Assembly: GCA_015143295.1 (NCBI GenBank)
Contig: CM026551.1
Coordinates: 48,348,034-48,412,033 of the forward strand
Reading direction: 5' to 3'
Length of the DNA stretch: 64,000 nucleotides
Source of the DNA: Tetracentron sinense
Lineage: Eukaryota; Streptophyta; Magnoliopsida; Trochodendrales; Trochodendraceae
The notes below the pieces were generated by a model. The model was not told where the DNA came from and did no database searches. It saw nothing but the letters and a program-made list of their open reading frames with translations. Below, one piece after another: positions 55,588 through 64,000 of the stretch. A program made the position numbers and the translations under genes. Every line of letters starts with the position of its first letter. Positions within the stretch are counted from its first letter, which is position 1.

Positions 55588-56129
55588 CTGTACACATTCC
55601 AACATCCGTAGAAAATCAGTACTCAAGATAGCAAGAAACTATGAAATCAAAAGATGAGATGTACTACTGCTATAAAAAAAAGGAATGAATGTTATCATGA
55701 CTAATCAAGAAAAGGTTGTGGAGCAGTAATATACAGCAGGATCTTTACGGAAAAGGGAAGTTTTAGTAAATAGAAAGAGGAAGTTTGAGAAGTATGAGAG
55801 GGTACTTCTATCAAAAGAGCCAAGGGGAAGTTTTGGTGAAATTTGCATATTATTGTACAGTAGGCACCGAAAATATCTATATAATCATTCATTGTTTTCA
55901 CTTTAGTGCAGAAAATAGCCAATTTATAAATGTACATTGGAACACATTGCGATCCCTTTAGTTTTGGTAGATGGAGAAGGACTTTTGAGGTCTGTAAATG
56001 TACTTTTTTTTTTGTTGCAGTTTTCACCCAAAATGAAGGAAATTCATGCCGAAATCTTAAACATGGAGGGCAATCATCACCCGCACGAGCATGACCTCTA
56101 TGCTGCCGCACTATCACGCTGTCATCGTT

Positions 56130-56760
56130 CGTACGTCTAGCTTCCAAGACAATGAGGGGGCAGGGTACATATGCACCATTATCGGTATCCTGGGTGGCAT
56201 GGCCAAAGTATTGTTCATCTATAAATGACATACCATGCCTCCCTACACATGACTCCCTTGTGGTTGTGACTGCCCAAGCACCGTCCCCCCAACATCCCCT
56301 CCATCATCACCATCGTCGTCATCATCCTTGTCGTGGCTAGTATTTGCATCTCTTCACTCACCCTCCTCGATATGAGTGCTCGAAGTTCTCACCAGTTCAT
56401 TGAACCCTTCATCATTATCATGACCAGCTGAACTCAATCTGGTCCTACTAGTAATAGCGTCGCTGCTATGCCCAGCTCCACTAGGTCCTGCCCTGCTTGT
56501 CCCAGCTCCATCTGATCTCACCATACACTCATCAATGCACCTTGCCTAAATATATTAGGCTCAAAAGATCTCCTGACTCATTCAACACTACCTCTCCCGA
56601 ATCATCCAACCACTCAGCCAATGGATCATCCTCATCAAATACGTGGCTGAAGTCTATAGAATTGATTGGCGCATCGCTTCTCAGAGCATCCTTAGTGAGG
56701 TGCTTCAGTTGCAAGTCACAACCTAATATTATAATGCAGATCCGAGCATGCTTGCAAAAA
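56130..56760 (-). pseudogene. hAT transposase C-terminal relic
   Basis: The - strand has INSIDFSHVFDEDDPLAEWL followed by an acidic Asp/Gly-rich stretch and YFGHATQDTDNG. This order (D-P-L-x-x-W-x, Asp/Gly tail, T-Q-D-T-D-x-G) is what I remember of the C-terminal end of DUF659/hAT-dimer transposases in plants. Stops break it and no catalytic core is present. Confidence 0.4.
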
Positions 56761-57109
56761 AATAAAGCTTGTAGGGTTTTCAATTTTTCAAAGTGAAGAA
56801 AATTGTCGATTTCAACTCAACAATGATTTTTATCCAGGAATTTCGCGAAAAATCAATAGATCTACTCATTTGTTTGGAAGGTTAGATCTACTCATTTTGG
56901 GTAGATTACAACCTATTTTCATTAATTTAAACAATTAAAAAAATTAAAATACCTTCGGTATTTTAAGAAACCTTCTAAAATTGAAATTAAACGCTTAGAT
57001 CTTAGTTTTCGAACCTAAAATCAACAACATAATTGTTGTTCTATGCCTAAAAATTGACCAAAGAAGGAAAAATAGACTCACAATGGGTTCTACAAGTGTT
57101 TTCCAACCA

Positions 57110-57390
57110 GTAAAGGTTTCTGAAACGTATTGATTGATACTATTGCGTATCATTACAGTATCGATTGTATCATCGAGACTGTTACAATACTCAATAGTAT
57201 TGATAATTAAATGCATCAGATCGAATAAATGTTGGTATGTATTGAGTGTATTGTACCGATACAGTCAATAAGTACTGATGAGTAATCGATGCAGGGCTTA
57301 CGTTTAGGTGTATCAATACCCCTACAAATTGATATGTATCGAACTGATATGGTCAATACGCTTTGATATTTTGAACCATGCTTGTGACAT
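57110..57390. repeat. GTATCGATAC-rich MITE-like stretch
   Basis: Dense GTATYGAT/ATCRATAC motifs, similar in vocabulary to 34985-35215. No defined borders. Confidence 0.4.
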
Positions 57391-57394
57391 GGAG

Positions 57395-57830
57395 AAGTAA
57401 GAACTAAGAAACAATCAGTTGTTGCTCGTTCAAGAACATAAGCAGAATTTGATCCATGGCATCAGGTGTTTGTGAACTGTTGTGGCTGAAAATTCTTGTT
57501 AGTGAGTTTGGCTTTCCTGTTGTTAGATTGATGAGCTTATATTGCGTTAACAAGGTTGCAATTCACATTGCTCTTATTTCGGTCAAGCATGATAGAACAA
57601 AACATATAGAGGTAGACCGTCACTTTATTAGAGAAGTGATTAGAGGTGAAGTTTGTTCACCCTATACGAAGACAACTGATCAATTTGCAGATCTCCTTAC
57701 CAAAGCTGTCAATAGTGGACATTTGCATGGAATTTATACAAGATGGGTATGGTTGAAATTTATAGTCCATCTTGACTATTATAAGGGTAGTTTAGTCTCG
57801 TTTATTCTCTTTAGAGTAATATGTCATTAA
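57395..57830 (+). mobile_element. Copia RNase H end fragment
   Basis: Reads [44 protein letters not shown] and QFADLLTKAVNS, the Copia RNase H end. The CDN motif has become CVN. It starts abruptly and the LTR is unclear. Confidence 0.8.
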
Positions 57831-58379
57831 TCATTATGTCCATACTTAAGGGGTATTTATGCCACCTCCAATTATTAATAGAAGGGGAGGTGATCACTTT
57901 ATCATTAGCAAGAACACTATTTTCTACTCTAAATCACAAAAATTTAAATGGACCTTTACATTATATGATGCATAATCTAGAACTTGTTTCATATATGAAA
58001 TGCATATCAACACAAGATAGATGGTCTTAATCACTACAATCATCTCATTACTCAACCGAACAAAAAAATCATCTCATTACTCTTAATAAAATTTGATTTC
58101 TAACACCAACCAATAAGTTTCTAGATGTGCTAATCTCAAAAGTTTTCACAAACCTTTTCATCATATGATGAAGAATCTAGAACCTGTTTAAAATATGACT
58201 ATTCATTGTTTTCATTTAATTATTAACAAAAAAAAATCAATATCCTAAAACCGAAGTCACATACTCTAGATACGAAAAAAGGGGGGGAGTGATCTACTAA
58301 AACAACTCTAAACAAGTAATTTGGGAGTCAAATGTTATTGGCACAAGTGGATCCCACTTTTGAATGGGCCCAACCCAAT

Positions 58380-58715
58380 CAAAGTAACAAAGTTCTCCAA
58401 TTTTTTTTCTTCCCAAATTCACAAATAATTCACGACTTTTTCATTGAACGATTAAATCACGAAGTATTCACCATTTTGGAAAAAATTGTGACTTTTTAAA
58501 AAAGTTGCTAATTTAACACAAATATATTATTCACGATTTTTTCAAAAAGTCCCAAATAAATATCTAATATATGAAATATATTTGTTCATAATTAGTAATC
58601 TTAATACTTTTTCATATCTTGCTCAATATTTTTCTGATTTAGTTTCGAATTTTGTCAATTATTTTCAAAATTTGTCCAACACGAATAATTTTTGAACTCC
58701 AACTTGGTAACTATG
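58380..58715. mobile_element. 336-bp TIR MITE, inverted relative to 38063-38401
   Basis: Left end CAAAGTAACAAAGTTCTCC and right end reverse-complemented CATAGTTACCAAGTTGGAG match the two ends of the 38063 copy in reverse order. Shared inner motifs include AATAATTCACGACTTTTTCA. No clear TSD. Confidence 0.7.
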
Positions 58716-59207
58716 GGCCTATTTAAATGGGTCAACATCCACTAATTAAGGGATGATGACCAATATGAGATCGACTATGGGTTTCGGTTTGAGTCGACGT
58801 AGGACACCATTACCTAAAAAAGCATAAAAAATGCAGGGTGTTGAGATAAAAAAAAAAGTCTCGATAAACCAAGTCATCAAAGGACAAAATGTCCAAATAA
58901 AACAAAGATTTTTTTTTTTACCAAATATATTCAGGAAAAAAACCCCACAAAACCCATATCAATCAAGCCTAATTATACCGGGCCATAAAAAGGCACAAAA
59001 TCACAAACACACATTACTTAACACCAAACCTTTACAGTAAACTCCCAAAAATAAAAGTCAACCCTAGTTTCTTCCAAAAAAGATAATCAGAGGTCAGAAA
59101 TCCATCAGACTCACAACAATTAAACCTAAAATTTTTTCACAATACCTGAATTAAAAACAGCCCACAAACACAAGAAATAAAAAAGAAAGAAATTTACGAA
59201 ACAATTT
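58716..59207. other. A-rich intron sequence
   Basis: No feature recognised. Confidence 0.35.
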
Positions 59208-59345
59208 TTTTTCGAAGATAAGCTGCTTTCAAAGGGATTTTATTACCCCAAGCCTTGTTGGTCAAGGGTTTTGAACCCAGGTCTTTTGGTCTTCCACAAT
59301 CAAACCTTAGCAACTGAGGGGGAAAACCACACATGATCTAGGAAA
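59208..59345 (-). mobile_element. SINE-like, second family
   Basis: On the - strand: CCTCAGTTGCTAAGG (A-box-like), GGGTTCAAAACCC (B-box-like), then an end with GAAAAAAAA. No TSD was verified. Confidence 0.45.
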
Positions 59346-59971
59346 AACATACACACACACACACAAATCAACCAAGCCTAACTAAGAGGTCTGAACGAGT
59401 AAAACAGCATACACCTCCTCATGACAGATCATAGAACACAAAACCTTTTAAGTTTTAAGTAAACACCCAAAATTAAAGTCAACCAGCTATTTCTTCCAAA
59501 AACCATAATCAAAAATCACAAACCCAATACACAAAATGACAACTATTCAACGCCCCCGCCCCCCAACCCACATCAAAAAATGAAAAAAAAAAAAAGCCTC
59601 CAAAGAGTAAAACAACAAACACATCCTAATAACAAGGAACAAATCACAAACTCATATCACAGAACACCAAACTTCTTAACAAACGGCCAAAAATCAAAGT
59701 CAACCGTGTATTTTCTTCTTAATAAAGGTAATAAAAAGAAAATTGAAAACCCAATTCACAAGATCAAAGAATTCAGCAAAATAAACAAAACCCAATTCAC
59801 TAAACCAAAATTAAACTAAAAACCATCCAACCCACAAACACAAAACCCTATAAACAACACTGAAAAAAATACATAAATGAGAAACAAATAGCCATTAAAA
59901 ATGAAAAGCAACAGTCAAAGAAGACATCAACAGCTGAGAAAGATTACAAACATGGATGAATCGTTACACAC
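59346..59971. other. A-rich sequence with a CA microsatellite
   Basis: CA repeats near 59352-59365. Nothing else recognised. Confidence 0.35.
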
Positions 59972-60060
59972 CTTTAGGCTTTAGCAACCAACCCCTCTCT
60001 CTCTCTCTCTCTCTCCTCAGCTGGGAGAAAAAAAAAGGGGAGTCTAATCAGGGATCCCTT
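59972..60060 (-). other. SSP4: Probable SSP4 5' non-coding exon
   Basis: The - strand has a CT/GA-rich leader (GA microsatellite at 59995-60016) ending CTAAAG before donor GTGTGTAACG at 59971. The GC-rich region directly upstream looks like a promoter. Inferred; the start is not fixed. Confidence 0.4.
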
Positions 60061-60340
60061 CAACTTCCACTTTAAACCGTAAAGTTGGACGTCCCCAAGA
60101 TCCCAACGGACGGCTCTGATCCAATCTTTGCTTTCTAGTTCCAACCAATAGAAAGAAGACACGTATATTATGCTCTCCAGTTCTCAAAGATATGTCTGGC
60201 ACGTGCGGGATCGCGGAAAGAGAGGGAATTTGTCGTTGACTTTGTTGCCGCAGTGACTTCATGGGGGTCCCACATAAGTCAAGAGGATGTCTAATTGTAT
60301 CTAACAATCAGGACTGTCCAAATAGAGAGTGGGTTTATAC
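60061..60340 (-). promoter_or_regulatory. SSP4: Probable SSP4 promoter region
   Basis: Higher GC than the surroundings, with a G-box CACGTG at 60200-60205, CCAAT motifs at 60121-60125 and 60145-60149, and a TATAAA on - at 60333-60338. Motifs alone are weak evidence; the position fits the SSP4 leader. Confidence 0.35.
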
Positions 60341-60578
60341 ATCTGACGGTTAGGATAATCTCAATAGCATGACTTTTGGTGTGGGTCTGCGTGGTCCACA
60401 AAGTGCACGCTCCTGATTAATGATGCTGTTTACCAGCACCAATTGCTGTAAGCAACACACGGCATCATCTCTGTATAAGCAGCCAGAGCATTTTAGAAAC
60501 ACATAGAAAGACTTCAATCACGTTTAGGTTCCTAGTTCCAACACTCAAGAGGAGTGTCATTTTAGAAACAGTTGATAT

Positions 60579-60763
60579 CCCAATCTCCTTTGGCTGAGTG
60601 GTAGGGGTGTGGCCTTCCAAGGGTGGAGGTCTTGGGATCTAATCCCATCAAGAGTAAGGGTTGCAAGAGCCTCAATGCCCTAGCTAACTACAGACCGGCT
60701 GACTCTACTAACGTAGGTAAATGCTATTTGCCCCAATGGAGCCCTCAAAAAAAAAAAAAAAAA
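60579..60763 (+). mobile_element. tRNA-derived SINE, copy B
   Basis: A box TGGCTGAGTGG (60593-60603) fits TRGYNNANNNG. B-box-like GGGATCTAATCC follows, then CGGCTGACTCTACTAACGTA and GGTAAATGCTATT, and a pure A tail ending at 60763. It aligns with the SINE at 41208-41371 along most of its length. Confidence 0.8.
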
Positions 60764-60874
60764 GCTTATTCAATTTCTATTTTAAAAACTATTTTTTAAT
60801 ATAGAGGATGTTATCTTAGAGCTTGGAAATATACAACGGAGGCTATCATTTCTCTCTATTAAAAAATAAAGAAA

Positions 60875-61124
60875 AAGGAATGGGATTGTCTCTAGCAGAT
60901 GCCAGAACAAATGGTTTGTGGCTTCCCACACATCATCCGACATGCGGTGATAAAAAAAAGAAGTCATTTAATTTTCTTCTCATGTTTTTGACTTCTTCCC
61001 CGTTGATATCTCACTATTTTTTATCGTCACATGTCCAATGATGTGTGAAGCTAAAGATCATTTTTCTGGCATTACCAGAGACAATCTCATGCCAAAAAAT
61101 AAAGACACTTGTATAAGTTCTATA
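60875..61124. repeat. Fold-back repeat, copy 1
   Basis: Left arm GATTGTCTCTAGCAGATGCC, then ACACATCATCCGACATG; right arm is its imperfect inverse (CATGTCCAATGATGTGTGAA to CCAGAGACAATC). Arms are about 70 bp. Confidence 0.75.
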
Positions 61125-61145
61125 CTAACAAAAACCCTATGCGAT

Positions 61146-61600
61146 TAGGGCTGTAAACGGATGTGGATATTATTCCTATCCAAATCCGTTTAGTCGGATA
61201 ATTATTTGGATAGGTATCCGGCGGAGTGGATTCGGATTGTAAAATGCTATTTGTTTATAATCGGATACGGATTCGGATATTGTTATATTCGATCCGATAA
61301 ATATCCGTCCGATTATATAATATATAAAAATAATATATTTTAAATTTATAAAATTAATATAACCTTTAAAATATAGTTTTTTAATAAAAATTTATATTTT
61401 TTTAATTTTAAATTTTTTAAAAAATTAATCAAATAATTTGGATACCATCTGAATCCGGATATTTTTATCGGAGTCAGATACAGATAGCATATTTCACTAT
61501 CCGCTGGATAATTATTCAGATTCAGATATCCGGATATATAATCGGATACGAATTCGGATATACCAATATCCACTCAGAATTCGCTCCGTTTACAGTCCTA
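61146..61600. mobile_element. hAT-type MITE (455 bp)
   Basis: TIRs TAGGGCTGTAAACGGA and TAGGACTGTAAACGGA (15 of 16 match), the classic Ac-like hAT terminus. Flanks are TATGCGAT and CGTGCGAT (6 of 8). The inside is rich in ATCCGGAT/GGATA motifs. Confidence 0.85.
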
Positions 61601-61608
61601 CGTGCGAT

Positions 61609-61986
61609 ACACGGGTGTAGTAGTTAAAAAAATTAAGAATGATAGAATATAAATAGATATAACAAATGAACTCATGGCAACGTATGCTGTACATGGTAAG
61701 AACAAATTTCAAATAAATTGAGTTAAAATTTACCTCTTTTCCAACATCCAAACACACAATTGCAAAAACGTTGTCCGAATTTGTATAACTAACAACGTCT
61801 TCTAGCCAACTAATTAATAACTTCCTTTGACATTAAAAAAAAAAAAAATGCTAGCTATAACTTTGTAAAAAAAAAAAAATCATATTTATTTATTTATAAT
61901 TTAAAAATCACATTTATCAAAATTTGAATTTCCACACATTTTCTCTTATCCAATCAACATCACCCACATATTCAATCGCAGTCATC
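61609..61986. other. Intergenic AT-rich sequence
   Basis: A-runs at 61833-61848 and 61868-61880. No feature recognised. Confidence 0.4.
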
Positions 61987-62188
61987 CAACGTTCCTGATT
62001 CTCATACTTCTCATACCTTTCAAACACACCCATTTCCAACGTTCCTGATTCTCATACCTTTCAAACACACCCATTTCCAACGTTCCAGTAGACTACGAGT
62101 CATAAGTTTGGAGTCTTGTAATGTAGTGCCTCTCAAACCAGTACACTTCTTCGTCCCATTTCCAACGTTCCAGTAGACTTGGAGTCAT
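61987..62188. repeat. Irregular tandem repeat
   Basis: CAACGTTCC begins units at 61987, 62037, 62078 and 62163. The first two share CTGATTCTCATAC and TTTCAAACACACCCATTTC; the last two share AGTAGACT and GAGTCATAAG. Confidence 0.85.
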
Positions 62189-62440
62189 AAGGAATGAGAT
62201 TTGTCACTAGCAGATGCCAGAACAAATGGTATGTGGCTTCCTGCACATCATCCGACATGTAGCAATAAAAAAAAGGAGAAGTCATTTCATTTTCTCCTCA
62301 TGTTTTTGACTTCTTCCCACTTGATATCTCACCTTTTTTTATTGCCACATGTCAAATGATGTGTGACGCTAGAGACCATTTTTCTGGCATTACCAGAGAC
62401 AATCCCATGCCAAAAAAAAGACACCTGTTTAAGTTCTATA
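62189..62440. repeat. Fold-back repeat, copy 2
   Basis: Aligns end to end with 60875-61124 (AAGGAATG at the left, AAGTTCTATA at the right), with the same inverted arms. Confidence 0.8.
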
Positions 62441-63369
62441 TAAGCAGCCCGATTGGCCTGAACCTAGCCGGTTGACACCCCCTAATTAAAGGTACTTTGA
62501 AAACACCTTAAATCGACCTAGGTAAAAATATTGTTTTATTTAATTATTTGTGTATTTCTCAAAGTATTATTCACGTGGGTACATGACATGTTGAGATCTA
62601 ATCCAATGTGTGAAGTCCTGCAAAAGTTCCACTCTCCATCACTAACCACTAACTAATATTGATTACTGCTAACCGCAGGTAAATGATAAGGACATTAAAA
62701 AAAAGGAAATTAAGTATTGGGTACCTAAGAGATGATTTGCACTCCTACACAGATTCTGTTCAAATTTTAATTGCTCTTTTTTGATTGACGAAGCATCCCA
62801 CAAGGTCTATTTAGGGTGATCCAAAAATCTTAGTTAATCTTAAGTGTGCTTCAGGTAGGATTAAGGTCATGTCTCATTAAACAAAAAATGGGATGCCTTG
62901 GTTTGGTCCCCCCCAAAAGTAGTCAAGCAAAACCCATAAGATTATGGAATAGATGTGATTTTGGATTACATTAAATCCAATAGGAGACGCATCAACTCGA
63001 CTGTTTGGATCAATGAACATATTTGCTCCACATTTTGTAACTAAAAGCTAAGATCATTAGAGTAGATGTATGTTTGGTAATAAATTTGATCTTGCTTGGG
63101 AGTTTAACTATGGCTGAATGGGGACTAAGGTCGACCCACCCTAAAGCAATTAATATATCTCTTGTACAGCTTATGATGGAAAAATCTCTTAAATGATTTC
63201 AATATTATTGGACCTTCGAACATATAATGATTTTGCTTATTTTGATTGATTATTCAAGCGTGTTGAAGATAACATTTGAAGATACTTTTGGAAATGAGGA
63301 TTTGAAACACGCCACATAAACACTAGCTGTTGAGCTTATTCTTAGCGAAAATGTTAATTCAGTTTCGCA
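62441..63369. other. Intergenic sequence
   Basis: No gene, RNA or bounded element recognised. Confidence 0.4.
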
Positions 63370-63590
63370 ATTTCAATTATGTAATTTGGGGCGTATTACA
63401 AAAACCAGAGAATTAGAAAATTTCAATTATGTCATTTGGGACGTATTACAAAAACCAGAGAATTAGAACTGCGACATTTATCACGTAATTGAAGTGCACC
63501 GAATTGACCGGAATGAATATTACAAAAACCAGAGAATTAGAACCGCGACATTTATCACGTAATTGAAGTGCACCGAATTGACTGGAATTC
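63370..63590. repeat. Nested tandem duplications
   Basis: ATTTCAATTATGT units start at 63370 and 63420 (50-bp spacing). The shared ATTACAAAAACCAGAGAATT recurs at 63395, 63445 and 63519; the last interval of 74 bp carries GCGACATTTATCACGTAATT twice. Confidence 0.9.
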
Positions 63591-63635
63591 AATTCATTGG
63601 GTCAATTTCAATTATGCAAATCCATCACACCCTTA

Positions 63636-63780
63636 TCCTATGTTTGGTTGTCGAGAAAATAAATGAAAACATGGAAAAGAAAAGAAAATTGGACAAAACA
63701 CAGCTAGGAAATGTATTAGAAATCCAAAATTTTATTTTCTTTTCCATGTTTTCAGCTCTTTTCTCGGCAACCAAACATAA
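63636..63780. mobile_element. Stem-loop MITE (145 bp)
   Basis: Arms of about 55 bp are inverted: TATGTTTGGTTGTCGAGAAA at the left and TTTCTCGGCAACCAAACATA at the right, each with a GAAAACATGGAAAAGAAAA block. Flanked by CCTTA (63631-63635 and 63781-63785). Confidence 0.8.
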
Positions 63781-63785
63781 CCTTA

Positions 63786-64000
63786 AGAAAACCATATGAT
63801 AAATCTCTTAAGATTCTCAGCTATTTCATTTTTGAGGCGTGGATAAGGATACCATAGTATATGCAAGGAAGACACCTTGAGCAACCCAACTGAATAATTA
63901 TTAAACAGATTCTTATAAGTTTCTAAATGAGGACAAAATCTCAAAAAAAAAAATAATTTGGTCGTAGAACCTCTGGGCATTGCGAAACTTCCGTCGAGCC
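63786..64000. other. Right edge of the window
   Basis: No feature recognised. Confidence 0.4.

Larger units (their letters stand above)
55588..59971. other. SSP4 5' UTR intron (about 4.4 kb)
   Basis: If the non-coding first exon at 59972-60060 is right, this interval is one intron. It holds a hAT transposase relic, a Copia relic, a MITE and a SINE-like copy, listed separately. Confidence 0.5.

Noticed and set aside
59580-59819. 79-codon Lys-rich + frame
   Set aside because: Artefact of A-rich sequence.
61987-63590. CRISPR array from the regular repeats near the right end
   Set aside because: Units are directly abutting or irregular, without unique spacers of constant size, in a plant nuclear context.

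Overview
This window is nuclear DNA of a flowering plant. It has long AT-rich introns with GT-AG borders, degenerate Copia, LINE, hAT, SINE and MITE insertions, and two recognisable plant genes. The very long, transposon-filled introns suggest a basal eudicot or magnoliid-like genome rather than a compact one, but I cannot name the species from sequence alone.

Two real genes lie tail to tail. The first, on the + strand, is a PRP39-type U1 snRNP splicing factor made of HAT repeats. Nine exons can be joined in frame from 5400 to 38937. The 5' exons lie to the left, outside the window or unrecognised before 5400. The protein ends in a Gln/His-rich tail with 23 consecutive glutamines. The second, on the - strand from 55536 down to 47713, is an SCP1-like small phosphatase (SSP4 type). 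Its six coding exons join into exactly 482 codons including the stop, with the catalytic DLDET motif split by an intron. A 5' non-coding exon near 59972-60060 and a promoter near 60.1-60.25 kb are likely. From memory, PRP39-2 and SSP4 are also neighbours in Arabidopsis (AT5G46400/AT5G46410), so the pair looks like old microsynteny.

Almost everything else is mobile DNA. Region by region: 0-5.4 kb holds a truncated Copia and LINE fragments. The 11.6-kb PRP39 intron at 5.6-17.2 kb holds an antisense AIR9-like gene fragment, a LINE and a complete but dead Copia element with target-site duplication (TSD) ATGCT. 21-24.8 kb holds a LINE split by a 1063-bp TIR element with an exact 8-bp TSD. 27-29.8 kb holds a LINE whose 3' end sits 11 bp from a splice donor. 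30.7-32.4 kb holds an orphan coding-like fragment and a hAT-type MITE. 34-38 kb holds LINE and MITE pieces. 39-47.7 kb, between the genes, holds a solo LTR with TSD, SINE copies, a fold-back MITE, an orphan exon and a plastid-type trnH relic. The SSP4 introns hold a LINE with a nested MITE, a hAT transposase relic and a Copia relic. 60-64 kb holds a SINE, hAT and fold-back MITEs and tandem repeats.

I found no clearly new biological system. The most unusual signals are two orphan coding fragments beside the same more than 100-bp repeat terminus (6193 and 31769), which could be gene-capturing elements; a three-copy SINE family, one copy split by a MITE; several nested insertions whose empty sites can be reconstructed; and the duplicated plastid tRNA relic.
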